From contig NZ_CP012266.1 in NCBI RefSeq assembly GCF_001277235.1, positions 1,240,001 through 1,304,000 on the forward strand: DNA of 64,000 bases, written 5' to 3'. A program made the position numbers and the translations under genes. The first letter of the stretch is position 1, and the number at the start of each line of letters is the position of its first letter. This stretch comes from Cronobacter dublinensis subsp. dublinensis LMG 23823 (GTDB lineage Bacteria > Pseudomonadota > Gammaproteobacteria > Enterobacterales > Enterobacteriaceae). The notes beneath the pieces are model-generated. The model was not told the origin of the DNA. It saw only the letters and a list, made by a program, of their open reading frames with translations, and searched no databases. Of this stretch, positions 1-9,186 are shown piece by piece.

Positions 1-897
1 GGGCTGCGCTTCAAGACCCAGCAACGTTCGCACACGCTGCTTAGCAATATTGTCGCGCTCCCACCATGCCATCTTAACGCTGCCGGTGGCCTTAGCCTCA
101 TTGCTGTGATCGCCCCAGACTTTCGGGTGTTGTCGGCGGCCATAAAAATGCCAGAGCAATATTTTATGCGGGCAGTAAATATCGTATCCGCTGGTCCAGG
201 CGCGTGCAGCCATGGCTATCTCTTCGCCCGCGAAAAAGATCTGCGGATCGTTCGGCACTTCCCTGACAAAGCTTCCCTGCGCAAAAATAAAACCGCCCGC
301 CAGGTACCCGCAGCGTAGCGGGGATGCTGGCGTTACCGGGCGTGATGAAAGCATCACAATGCCTTGTGGCGTAAATTCCCGAAAGATAAGCCTGCTGATA
401 TAGCGTTTTCTCTCTTCGGTATTATCGGGATCGTAGGGCGGGGGATAGGTGGATAAGACCGGTTTGGGGCTCATTGAGCGTAATTGTTCAACCGTATTAA
501 TCATCTCCTCATCCCAGTGTTCAATAAAGCGACAATGGGAGTCGACCTGCAGGAAATAATCTTCGTCTTCGAAACGGGTTTCAGCCATATGGCGCGCCCA
601 GCAGGCCCCCTGGCTCGTATAATAATGCAGGCTGATCACCTCAATAATCGCACCGGCGAAACTGAGTTTATACAAGGCGCCGCTCTCATGATCTTCAACA
701 AACGCAACGGTAAAGCCCTGGTCAAGGAATGGTGTAATATCATTATTATCCTGCCAGCACACCGTAATATGGAGCCGCTGCGGGTTGGCTGCCATTTTTA
801 GCATATCCTTGAGTGTCGGAATAAGCTCCGGGTCGCGGTAGCTGGCGATACTGACGAAGAGGGATGAAGGCGTGGTTCGGTTCATTGAGCAAGCCAT
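1..897 (-). CDS. GT60-type glycosyltransferase (Skp1 GlcNAc-transferase-like), 3' end beyond window
   Basis: The frame is open for 299 codons from an ATG at 897 to the left edge, so the C-terminus is missing. Residues 15-24 read VSIASYRDPE, the N-terminal signature of the GT60/PF11397 family, whose founder adds GlcNAc to hydroxyproline of Skp1 in the eukaryotic cytoplasm. A DSH metal-binding motif (DxD equivalent) lies at 119-121, followed by RFIEHWD, and FFAGEEIAMAARAWT starts at 221; these order as in the family. No signal peptide or membrane segment is seen, so the enzyme should be cytoplasmic. The ATG overlaps the stop of the upstream adhesin gene (TAATG), implying translational coupling. 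The in-frame ATG at 885 lacks a ribosome site. The family call is strong; donor and acceptor are unknown. Confidence 0.8.
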   Translation of the reverse strand, partial: MACSMNRTTPSSLFVSIASYRDPELIPTLKDMLKMAANPQRLHITVCWQDNNDITPFLDQGFTVAFVEDHESGALYKLSFAGAIIEVISLHYYTSQGACWARHMAETRFEDEDYFLQVDSHCRFIEHWDEEMINTVEQLRSMSPKPVLSTYPPPYDPDNTEERKRYISRLIFREFTPQGIVMLSSRPVTPASPLRCGYLAGGFIFAQGSFVREVPNDPQIFFAGEEIAMAARAWTSGYDIYCPHKILLWHFYGRRQHPKVWGDHSNEAKATGSVKMAWWERDNIAKQRVRTLLGLEAQP

Positions 898-1892
898 TAT
901 TTAACCTGAAGGATAATTTCAGCTTCCGCGGAAAAATCGCCGTTAGCCGGGTGAAGAACCCCGGCAGTCGGTTTGAGATTCGCTTTCCAGTGAAAGGCGG
1001 CAGGCGTGTTGGAAGTGACATTTGTCAGAAGTTCGCTGGTGCTGCCATCCAGGAGCATCTGTTGACCCTGACCATTTCTGATTTCGATGCCCATTCTGTC
1101 GCTGTTGCCCACCGCATCTTTTACCTGAATGTATTTTTTATCAGTAGATGGCGTGTTGGTTGAAATCGCTGCCGTTGCAGAATAGTTACCGTAGTCAGAC
1201 TGGCAGGTGATATCAAATGAAAGATCCTTTTCAATACCTCCCGCCGCCAGGTCAGCTGAGGTGACCAGACCAAAATCCACGATTTTATTATTATTGAACG
1301 TACAGGATGGCGTGCTGACGACGGTTATCTGTCCAATGTTAAGTTTCTGGGCATAATTGCTGAGGCTGTTCATTTCAACCCAGTCATAAGCAATATCACC
1401 GGGCGGTAAAACGATATCGCCATCGGGGTTTTTTAAGGAGAGGCGCTGTTGTGTTTTATACAGTTCAACACGGAAATAAGAGCCGGCGGAATAAATAAAT
1501 CGCCCGGTGGGCGTGGTAAAACTCATCGCGCCTTCGGAAGGAAAATCCCCGAAAGCGGCGGAGTTATTCCAGCGCAGTTTAATACCAATACCGGGGATGG
1601 ATGTGGGATAAAGTTTCGTGCTGGTATCCTGCGCGCCGAGATTATAAGGGCTTTTACCGTACGGCGTGCCTTTTAGACAGTTAATATACGAAATCTGTGT
1701 GCCCTGCACAGACGAATCGTAACTGAAAACCGGGACTGTCGTGCTGACCGGGGCATCCGCATCAATTTGAAAGCGTTGCGAAGGAATAGAGAGCGTGGTA
1801 GGCCCAACGCCGTCGCTCAGATCTGGCTCACAGGCTTGGGTTTGGGTTGCAGCGACGACGAGCAGCGCACCCATGAAAATAGGCGTTTTCAT
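897..1892 (-). CDS. Two-domain fimbrial tip adhesin (FimH-like)
   Basis: A protein of 331 residues with a signal peptide (residues 1-20, ending TQTQA before Cys21), an N-terminal binding-domain region to about 190, and a C-terminal pilin domain beginning near VSTPSCTF. The C-terminus ends in alternating hydrophobic residues (EIILQVK) like a pilin donor strand. Length and layout match tip adhesins of chaperone-usher pili, exported to the periplasm and placed at the fibre tip. It starts 3 bases after the tssA stop with an AAGGAA site, so it is probably read from the tssF-tssG-tssA transcript. No chaperone or usher is next to it; the only one in the window is at 9.8-13.3 kb, on the other strand beyond clpV. 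The receptor cannot be predicted from the sequence. Confidence 0.75.
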   Translation of the reverse strand: MKTPIFMGALLVVAATQTQACEPDLSDGVGPTTLSIPSQRFQIDADAPVSTTVPVFSYDSSVQGTQISYINCLKGTPYGKSPYNLGAQDTSTKLYPTSIPGIGIKLRWNNSAAFGDFPSEGAMSFTTPTGRFIYSAGSYFRVELYKTQQRLSLKNPDGDIVLPPGDIAYDWVEMNSLSNYAQKLNIGQITVVSTPSCTFNNNKIVDFGLVTSADLAAGGIEKDLSFDITCQSDYGNYSATAAISTNTPSTDKKYIQVKDAVGNSDRMGIEIRNGQGQQMLLDGSTSELLTNVTSNTPAAFHWKANLKPTAGVLHPANGDFSAEAEIILQVK

Positions 1893-1895
1893 GCT

Positions 1896-2942
1896 TTATT
1901 CCTTTTCTGCTTCCAGCAGCGCGATCAATTCCGCAGGGATGAATTTCAGTAGCGCATTAAAATGCATGCCGATGGTTCTTTCAGTAAAAGCCAGCAGCGG
2001 TATTACCGGACTGCTCGGTTCAGCCTTAATAAACCAACTGCGAATTTCCTTAAGGCGGGAAAGCGCCTCAGCCCGGCTGTTAATGTCGCGCAATTGCCCC
2101 GCAGATGTTGCTATCGCTGGCGTTTCTGTGGCGGTAATGACCTCCGTTGCTGCGCTTTCTTCGCCAGTCTCCGCAGGCGTGCTTTCATTGCTGGGCCCTA
2201 CCTCTGGCATAGCCTGCATATCGGGCGCGATAAAAAATTTCAAAAGTTGGCTCAGGCTGGGGAAATCCGGTAAATCAACACCGGCATGCTGTGGCAGTAA
2301 GCTTTTAATTTGATCAAGCCAGTGCTTCGCCAGCTGTAAAGAATGAATTGTCGGTTCATTCTGTTCCCGCCATTCATGGCGCATCGCAGATAGCATTATT
2401 TCGGGTAACGCATCGCTTTCACGCGGGACGGCATGCGATTTTTCAAATACCTTTAGCGTAATTTGCGTACCGGCCGCTTTAGGTAAAAGTTGATTGCGCA
2501 GGTCACCAATAAAACCGTGAATATCTTCGAGATCGTTAAGTGCATTGATCCGCATTAGAGGATCGAATTCACCTTCGTCATAAAGCTGAGGATGAATATC
2601 GTCTGGCCAACGCTTAAGTAAAGCAAAAAGGGCAATTAACCCTTCTTCTACCGCCATCAGGCCAATTTGTCGCAGCCGGCAGCGCATCAGAATAATCATT
2701 AACCTGATGTCTTTGCTGCGTTGAAAAAGAGTAAAGCAGTCGCGCTCGGTTTCTGCCCAGTTCACTGGCTCAGCAGCCTCGGTAAAATGGCCGTATTCCG
2801 CATCAAGCCTTGGCTGCAGCCGGGATTGCAGCATTATAAAATCGGGGTCATATTCCAGATTGACGCCGCAGGGCAGCGCGCCTGCCAAAGGCTCTGCGAG
2901 CGATTGATAATATTCAGAAACTTTCACAGGTGTAGCGTCCAT
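1896..2942 (-). CDS. tssA: T6SS protein TssA (ImpA family)
   Basis: A protein of 348 residues with the ImpA N-terminal domain over roughly 10-130 (GVNLEYDPDF near the start), a Ser/Thr/Ala/Glu-rich linker at about 245-280, and a C-terminal region with KAEPSSPVIPLL typical of short TssA proteins. TssA primes baseplate and sheath assembly and caps the growing tail in the cytoplasm. The ATG at 2942 has AAGGA eight bases upstream. It follows tssG by 61 bases and is followed after 3 bases by the fimbrial adhesin gene. Confidence 0.85.
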   Translation of the reverse strand: MDATPVKVSEYYQSLAEPLAGALPCGVNLEYDPDFIMLQSRLQPRLDAEYGHFTEAAEPVNWAETERDCFTLFQRSKDIRLMIILMRCRLRQIGLMAVEEGLIALFALLKRWPDDIHPQLYDEGEFDPLMRINALNDLEDIHGFIGDLRNQLLPKAAGTQITLKVFEKSHAVPRESDALPEIMLSAMRHEWREQNEPTIHSLQLAKHWLDQIKSLLPQHAGVDLPDFPSLSQLLKFFIAPDMQAMPEVGPSNESTPAETGEESAATEVITATETPAIATSAGQLRDINSRAEALSRLKEIRSWFIKAEPSSPVIPLLAFTERTIGMHFNALLKFIPAELIALLEAEKE

Positions 2943-3003
2943 TATGCTTATCCTTTACTGCGCGATAACACGCTGAATGCCTTTTCAGTAGCAGCCAGCA
3001 CTT

Positions 3004-4032
3004 TTAGCTGCGTTGATTTATTTCTGGCTCAAAACACATGCCATAGACCGGTTTAATTGACTCTTCTCTTTCAAGCCAGCTGGCGTAACCGAGCTGATGA
3101 GTACCATCCAGCGAGGCATGGGGCACATCCTGCGCTTTAAGAAGCAGCTGCACTTCCCATGCGTATTCGAAGCCAACAAAGTTGCGCACCCATTCCTTGA
3201 TAACCGGCAAATCCTGTCCCCATGGACTAAAACGCAGATATTGTTCAATACTGAGCGGCCCCAGAATGAGTTGAAATTTATGCTGACGATCGAGCACCGT
3301 CTCGCCAAGAATCGCACCCTGGCCAAGCAACATTGCGGCTTCACTGCTCCCCAGCTGTGTCTGATCACGGCTATCCAGTACAATCCATTGGCCTACAAAC
3401 TCTTTAATATTGATCGGTACCTGAAAGTAATCCTGAATGGCGCCCAGCAGCCCGTCAGGATTTCGCGCTTCACGTATCAGGTGCGCGCAGGAGGTCAGAC
3501 GGGCATGAGCAGGCAGGCAAGATGTGGCGATTTCATGACTGTCGAGACCCGCGAGGCTGGCAATATAGAAGGCGAACTTTTCATCATCGGTTCTGTCAAG
3601 CGTCGCCGTATCCTGCGAAATAAACCAGGCGCGGAAGAAATGCGAGAGCGCCCGGTGATGAAAGAGATCAACAAAATCGGCGAGAGCGTAATCGTGATTC
3701 TCAATGCGGCTATAAACCAGCTCGGTAAAATGCAGCGGCATGGCGCCCTGAGCACCCCATATGCCTGGCCCAAAAATTTGCATCTGCAATTTGCCATCAC
3801 GCCAGTCCATTCGGGCGATTTCGCGAGGCGCGAATGCCATATAAGCACGTTGTCCAATACGAAAGGCTTCCTGAGAAGGCAGCTCGGCATGGCCAATTGC
3901 TGGCAGATTAGGCGTTCTGGCCGCGATGGCGCGCAGCGTACTGATGAACCCCGATTGCCAGGGCGTATCGCTATTGCACCAGCCATGAAGCCGGGTGGGG
4001 AGCGGCGAGGCAAGTGTTTTTTCCTGCGTCAT
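3004..4032 (-). CDS. tssG: T6SS baseplate protein TssG (ImpH/VasB)
   Basis: A protein of 342 residues with the family-typical stretch FGPGIWGAQGAMPLHFTE near residue 85-105 and the following FVDLFHHRALSHFFRAW. TssG forms the baseplate wedge with TssF, TssE and TssK around the VgrG spike. I take ATG at 4032, which overlaps the tssF stop as TGATG; a GTG one codon upstream at 4035 is possible. The tssF-tssG order is the usual one in T6SS loci. Confidence 0.9.
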   Translation of the reverse strand: MTQEKTLASPLPTRLHGWCNSDTPWQSGFISTLRAIAARTPNLPAIGHAELPSQEAFRIGQRAYMAFAPREIARMDWRDGKLQMQIFGPGIWGAQGAMPLHFTELVYSRIENHDYALADFVDLFHHRALSHFFRAWFISQDTATLDRTDDEKFAFYIASLAGLDSHEIATSCLPAHARLTSCAHLIREARNPDGLLGAIQDYFQVPINIKEFVGQWIVLDSRDQTQLGSSEAAMLLGQGAILGETVLDRQHKFQLILGPLSIEQYLRFSPWGQDLPVIKEWVRNFVGFEYAWEVQLLLKAQDVPHASLDGTHQLGYASWLEREESIKPVYGMCFEPEINQRS

Positions 4033-5912
4033 CACAGTACACCTCTCCTTCCGGGGCGCGCTTTCCAGCAGGTAATGCGTCCGCGCTGCATAGACACCAG
4101 TTCCGTCTCCGTGAAAACATTAATAGCAGCGTGCCGGGCAATATAATTTTCCATGATGAGCCCGAAAAGATAAGGGCTTATTCCTGAGAAACCATTTTCA
4201 TCAACTGTCAGCGTGCAACGCACGCCTCTGCCATAGATAAGCAAGCCATCATCGGGTAAGCGACGAATGACCGGTTCGCTTTTACAACCTACCAGTGCAT
4301 CAATTTGCGTATTGGCTTCATGATCGGAGTGACTGACAAATAAACGCAGCATCTTGCGCAGCGCTTCCCCGCCAGGGCTGTGATGCATATCCGCCAGAGG
4401 TTGATAGTTAAAACTGAGCTGACGTATCAGGCGCCAGGCGGACTCATCTTTGGCGAAAGGCGGTTGCGGGACGGAGGGCGCGCAAACGAATCTGGCACCC
4501 TCAACCGGTGCCGCATCCGTCATGGTCAGATTAAAACTGCCCGTGCGTGAAAGTAACGCCGGAAGATCGCGATTGGTGACCAGTGCATCTATAGATAAAT
4601 AGCGGATTGCGTCGCTATATGGCGCTTCGTGCTGGTCAACCAGCGAGATAAAAACTTCGGTCCCGCGATAAGGCGTGCGCGTTTCATATTTACGAACGTT
4701 TTTTTCAAGCGTCCTTGAGCGCCTCGTCAGAGAAAAATAGCGTCCGGCGTTGCCATTATGGTAATGACGAGTCTGGAACAGAGGATTAAAAATGACCTCA
4801 TTGCTGGTCTCAGCTTGCTGCCCAACAACCTTACTAATCGAAAAAACCTCATAATCCAGCGGCCGGCTGCGATCGGCCACAACATGAAATTCATTTAACG
4901 CCCTGTTGACCTCAATCTTATCCATATGTTTAGGAAACAGATTAACAACGGGCGTACAAAACAGCAGGAACCGTGAGGCTGTAATGTGACCGACTAAATC
5001 CTGCGGAGCATTATCCAGCAGGATGATAATCTCAGCTTCATTACTGTCGATATTCTTCAGGCCTTTACTTAGCTGTGTCAGGGTAAAAAAGTAAAAGCGC
5101 TGGCGGCAGGCAAAATACTCCAGGAGCAGGTTATGCCCATGAAAAATATTCCATTGAAAGGGCAGTAATCCTTGTTCAGGATTCAGACCTGCAAAGGCTA
5201 ACGGTGACTGCGCAATCAGCGTATCTTCAGTTCCTGCGTCAGATTGCCCCCGGACCAGCATGGCGACATGCGCTGTATGGATAAGCTCAAAGATGTGAGA
5301 AACCACGCGTTCATCGCCATCGATATAAATGGGTAATTGATCAAGCCCGTCCAGCTGCGAAAAGTGCAGTTCTTCATGCAGCTTCAATTTTATACGCAGT
5401 GCACCCTTGAGCCGCTGAAGGGGGAAATGGAATTTGGCGGACGAGGGAATATCTGGCGGTAACGACGTCAGACGGGCCTCAGCGATTTCAAGCGGCCATA
5501 AAGTGACCTCATGACCGCTGCGAAATTCGCAACGTGTCGCTTCACCAGGTGCGATTGGCGTATAGAAAGCGCTTTGACGCGCAACCTTATAACCCTGAGT
5601 GAGATCGCCCTCTTTAAAGTCCGGCTTCAACTGAACCACGCCCATGGACGGCACCGGAGAGGTATAATTGGGGTAAATAATATCCAGTAAGCGTTGGGTA
5701 AAGAGAGGAAATTCCGCATCCAGTTTGATTTGCATACGGGCGGACATAAAACAAAACGCTTCAATCAGGCGCTCTACATAAGGGTCTGCAATTTCAATGC
5801 CATGCATCCCCAGGCGTGCGGCAATCTTAGGATGACGTATGGCGAAATCCTGGGCCATTTCCCTCATGTAGGTGAGTTCTTTGTTGTAATAGTCAAGAAA
5901 TTTATTATCCAT
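4032..5912 (-). CDS. tssF: T6SS baseplate protein TssF (ImpG/VasA)
   Basis: A protein of 626 residues, within the usual TssF size. It begins MDNKFLDYYNKELTYMREMA, followed by FAIRHPKIAARLGMHGIEIADPYVERLIEAFCFM, both hallmarks of the family. TssF is the main wedge component of the T6SS baseplate. Its ATG has AGGA six bases upstream. It is the first gene of the leftward tssF-tssG-tssA-adhesin-glycosyltransferase series and is divergent from clpV across a 517-bp A+T-rich gap. Codon use is richer in A/T-ending codons than in tssK-tssM. Confidence 0.93.
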   Translation of the reverse strand: MDNKFLDYYNKELTYMREMAQDFAIRHPKIAARLGMHGIEIADPYVERLIEAFCFMSARMQIKLDAEFPLFTQRLLDIIYPNYTSPVPSMGVVQLKPDFKEGDLTQGYKVARQSAFYTPIAPGEATRCEFRSGHEVTLWPLEIAEARLTSLPPDIPSSAKFHFPLQRLKGALRIKLKLHEELHFSQLDGLDQLPIYIDGDERVVSHIFELIHTAHVAMLVRGQSDAGTEDTLIAQSPLAFAGLNPEQGLLPFQWNIFHGHNLLLEYFACRQRFYFFTLTQLSKGLKNIDSNEAEIIILLDNAPQDLVGHITASRFLLFCTPVVNLFPKHMDKIEVNRALNEFHVVADRSRPLDYEVFSISKVVGQQAETSNEVIFNPLFQTRHYHNGNAGRYFSLTRRSRTLEKNVRKYETRTPYRGTEVFISLVDQHEAPYSDAIRYLSIDALVTNRDLPALLSRTGSFNLTMTDAAPVEGARFVCAPSVPQPPFAKDESAWRLIRQLSFNYQPLADMHHSPGGEALRKMLRLFVSHSDHEANTQIDALVGCKSEPVIRRLPDDGLLIYGRGVRCTLTVDENGFSGISPYLFGLIMENYIARHAAINVFTETELVSMQRGRITCWKARPGRRGVL

Positions 5913-6429
5913 TTCCCGTCCTGATTAAACATAAATGGTCAAGTGGTTGTTCAATATTCTAACCGCCTTGCTGTGATTTTCCGGCTAAAACAGGCGTAGC
6001 TTTTCTCAGGAGCCGGCAATAACCTCATTTCATCTTAGTGGGCAGAGAAGGCAAATCATTCAGTGACTATTCATCATTTTTATAATTAAAGTTCCATTAA
6101 TGCATTTTTGTTGCTTTTTCTGGCTGCCGAATGCCTCTCTTTTATCCTGCGAAAGTATGTCATGGCAATATGTGCTTCTCAATCCATAAGACGGGCAAGA
6201 GAATTTGGTAAGATGTCCCTTTTAATTAAAATAAATACAAACATATGGTTATGTCCATCAGCTCCCAGATTTTGGGAGGATGCCTTGGGCTCTATTCTTA
6301 AATGATTCCAGTAACAGATTTTGATGTTTATCTTTTGATGTTTTTTTCCTATTTTCTAAAAAAATAACGCAAGTAATCTGGAAAGCAGACAATAGTCTTT
6401 CCAGAATCCATGTTAAGGGAAGGCATGAC
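5913..6429. promoter_or_regulatory. Divergent A+T-rich regulatory region between tssF and clpV
   Basis: This 517-bp gap holds the promoters of both T6SS arms. It is strongly A+T-rich with many A/T tracts, the kind of DNA that the silencer H-NS commonly binds; binding here is inferred. A TATAAT hexamer lies at 6081-6086 without a good -35. The phrase TTTTGATGTTT occurs twice near 6320-6345. A stem-loop at 6377-6405 is listed separately. A 65-codon frame at 6108-6305 lacks a convincing ribosome site and resembles nothing known. Confidence 0.5.
6377..6405 (+). promoter_or_regulatory. Perfect inverted repeat in the clpV leader
   Basis: The arms TCTGGAAAG (6377-6385) and CTTTCCAGA (6397-6405) are exact reverse complements separated by 11 bases, ending 24 bases before the clpV start codon. 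It could be an operator or a 5'-UTR stem-loop. It has no T-run, so it is not a terminator. Confidence 0.5.
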
Positions 6430-9123
6430 GTGACTATCTCAAGGAAGAATCTTTTCTCAAAGCTGAATGCAACGCTTTTCAGAAGTATTGAAAGCGCTAC
6501 AACCTTTTGTAAGTTACGCGGTAATCCTTATGTCGAACTGGTTCACTGGCTTAATCAATTGTGGCGCCAGGAAGAAAGCGATTTAAAACATATTGCACGC
6601 TATTTCAATGTTGATAGCCAAGGTCTTGACCGTGCCTTAGCTTCTGCACTGGATCGTTTGCCTGGCGGAGCTACTACGGTCTCAGATTTTTCATATCTGA
6701 TCGAACTCGCTATTGAACGCGCCTGGGTATATACCAGTCTCGATCGTTGCGAAAATAAAATCAGAAGCGGCCATTTATTAATGGCAATTCTGACGACGGT
6801 GGAGTTACGCCGCGCTTTGCTGGCAATTGCAGCTCCTCTTGAGAAAGTTATTCTCGAACAACTCAGCCGGGATTTTGACTATATTACTCAGCATTCACCT
6901 GAATCACAGGAAAGTGAATCAGATATATTCACTGGCGGTCAGGAAGCTATTCCGGGTGAGGCCAGTGGTGCCATTAAACTTCAAAGCGGCGGGAGCCTTG
7001 CTCAATATGCAACCGATCTGACCGCACTGGCCAGAGAAGGAAAAATCGATCCGGTATTAGGGCGAGAGCGCGAGATCGGCACAATGATCGATATTCTGTT
7101 ACGCAGGCGGCAAAACAATCCGTTGCTTACAGGTGATGCCGGTGTTGGTAAAACCGCTGTGGTGGAAGGACTGGCGTGCGCCATTATTAATGGCGACGTA
7201 CCGCCTTCTCTTTGTGATGTGCGTTTACTGGCTTTAGATATCGTTGCGCTTTCAGCGGGTGCCAGTATGAAAGGCGAATTCGAAGCCCGCCTGAAAGCCG
7301 TGCTGGAAGAAGCGATGGCTTCGGAACAGCCTGTCATCTTATTTATTGATGAAATACATAACCTGGTCGGGGCGGGTAACGCTGCGGGTACTGGCGATGC
7401 GGCAAACTTGCTGAAGCCTGCATTAGCGCGCGGTCTGGTTCGGACTATCGGTGCAACAACGTGGAGCGAATTTAAAAGGCATATTGAAAAAGATCCTGCG
7501 CTTACGCGTCGTTTCCAGGTTTTGCAGATTGAAGAGCCTGATGAGGAGAGTGCGACAGCCATGCTGCGTGGCCTGGTGTCGGTACTTGAAACTCACCATA
7601 ACGTCTGGATTCAGGATGAAGCATTGTGCGCAGCCGTAAAACTCTCCCATCGCTATATTCCTGCACGCCAGTTACCTGATAAAGCTATCAGTTTACTGGA
7701 TACCGCTTGCGCAAGGGTTGCAGTGGGGCAATACGCGCCACCCCAGGCCTTACAGGATTTAAAATATCGTGCTGACTCTGCAGGCAGACAACTTATGCTT
7801 GCAGAAAAAGCCTATGCGTTTGGTAAAAGCGACGATGCGTCTATTGACGTATTGAAGAGCGTGATTGGTCAGTGCGATAAAGAGGTGCATACGCTGGAGT
7901 CGCGCTGGCTTGAAGAAAAAACGATTGTCAGTGATATTGTCGCTATCAGGGCGAAGCTGCAGATGCTGAGTACTGAAACCGACGCCGATCTTGACGAAAA
8001 AGCGATTCTGAAACAAACGCTTTTAGAGGCGGAAGCTCAGCTACGTAATATTCGTCATGAATATACAATGGTTCATGCGGAAGTTAGCGCGGAAGTTGTT
8101 GCTGCTATTGTCAGCGAATGGACGGGTATTCCCGTCGGTCAGATGCTTCAGGACGAGATGAATGTTGTCAGGGAGCTTCCCGTTCGCCTTGCAGAACGCG
8201 TCACGGGGCAGCCCTGTGCGCTGAAACAAATTAGCGAGCGGATTTTAACCGCGCGTGCGGGGCTTGCAGATCCTTGTCGTCCTACAGGGGTCTTTATGCT
8301 CACCGGGCCATCAGGCACAGGGAAAACGGAAACGGCGCTGGCGATCGCTGAAAATATGTATGGTGGTGAGCATAACCTTATCACTATCAATATGAGTGAA
8401 TATCAGGAAGCGCATACCGTCTCGGCCTTAAAAGGTTCCCCGCCAGGGTACGTTGGTTATGGCGAAGGTGGAATATTAACAGAGGCTGTTCGCCGTAAAC
8501 CTTATAGCGTTATTTTGTTGGACGAAATAGAAAAGGCGCATTCTGATGTGCATGAGCTCTTTTTCCAGGTTTTTGATAAAGGCCGCATGGAGGATGGCGA
8601 AGGCCGACTGATCGATTTCCGAAATACCATAATACTTCTCACCAGCAATGTTGGTAGCGATAAAATAATTTCAGTATGTCGCGATGAGGACACTGCGCCC
8701 GATGAAGAAAGTTTGCTAAAAATAATTCAGGCGGAGTTGTTAAATGCATTTCCGGCTGCATTTCTTGGCAGGCTAACGGTCATTCCGTATCTGCCTTTGA
8801 AAGATAGCGCACTGGCTTTTATCGTTGAAATGCAGCTTAAACGTGTGGCTAAGCGACTGAGCGAAAATCATAACTTAATGCTCAAATATGATAACAACGT
8901 AATTGATTATGTCGTCGGGCAATGTCACGTAGCCGAAACAGGCGCACGTGTATTAATTCGATTCATTGAGCAAAACATTATCCCGCAAATAGGGAGGGTA
9001 ATTATGGATAGCGCTCGTAAAGCAAGTCTTATGGGCGTAGTGATTACAACAGATAAAGGATGTCTCCTGATCGAACCTGATATCATGGATGACGCTGCTG
9101 AACAAGTTAATGACATGCAGTAA
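6430..9123 (+). CDS. clpV: T6SS sheath-recycling ATPase ClpV/TssH
   Basis: A protein of 897 residues of the Clp/Hsp100 class. The N-terminal domain has CKLRGNPYVELVHW, as in ClpV. Walker A motifs are GDAGVGKT (about residue 235) and GPSGTGKT (about 626), with Walker B LFIDEIHN in the first ATPase domain and ILLDEIEKAH in the second. Between them is the ClpB-like middle coiled-coil region (about 410-540). ClpV extracts TssB/TssC subunits from the contracted sheath in the cytoplasm. The start is GTG at 6430 behind AGGGAAGG; the ATG at 6425 opens only a two-codon frame. The fimbrial operon follows 63 bases downstream. Confidence 0.95.
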   Translation: MTISRKNLFSKLNATLFRSIESATTFCKLRGNPYVELVHWLNQLWRQEESDLKHIARYFNVDSQGLDRALASALDRLPGGATTVSDFSYLIELAIERAWVYTSLDRCENKIRSGHLLMAILTTVELRRALLAIAAPLEKVILEQLSRDFDYITQHSPESQESESDIFTGGQEAIPGEASGAIKLQSGGSLAQYATDLTALAREGKIDPVLGREREIGTMIDILLRRRQNNPLLTGDAGVGKTAVVEGLACAIINGDVPPSLCDVRLLALDIVALSAGASMKGEFEARLKAVLEEAMASEQPVILFIDEIHNLVGAGNAAGTGDAANLLKPALARGLVRTIGATTWSEFKRHIEKDPALTRRFQVLQIEEPDEESATAMLRGLVSVLETHHNVWIQDEALCAAVKLSHRYIPARQLPDKAISLLDTACARVAVGQYAPPQALQDLKYRADSAGRQLMLAEKAYAFGKSDDASIDVLKSVIGQCDKEVHTLESRWLEEKTIVSDIVAIRAKLQMLSTETDADLDEKAILKQTLLEAEAQLRNIRHEYTMVHAEVSAEVVAAIVSEWTGIPVGQMLQDEMNVVRELPVRLAERVTGQPCALKQISERILTARAGLADPCRPTGVFMLTGPSGTGKTETALAIAENMYGGEHNLITINMSEYQEAHTVSALKGSPPGYVGYGEGGILTEAVRRKPYSVILLDEIEKAHSDVHELFFQVFDKGRMEDGEGRLIDFRNTIILLTSNVGSDKIISVCRDEDTAPDEESLLKIIQAELLNAFPAAFLGRLTVIPYLPLKDSALAFIVEMQLKRVAKRLSENHNLMLKYDNNVIDYVVGQCHVAETGARVLIRFIEQNIIPQIGRVIMDSARKASLMGVVITTDKGCLLIEPDIMDDAAEQVNDMQ

Positions 9124-9186
9124 CTGGGGGACCATACATGGATGGTTCGTTTTCGAAAGTATTAATTGAAATAATGAAGGATTATT

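Noticed and set aside
6108..6305. 65-codon frame in the tssF-clpV gap
   Set aside because: No ribosome site, odd composition, and it lies in promoter DNA.
9124..9186. Mobile-element target duplication flanking the fimbrial operon
   Set aside because: I compared the gaps at 9124-9186 and 13838-13930 and saw no direct repeat beyond ribosome-site similarity, and no transposase or integrase gene.
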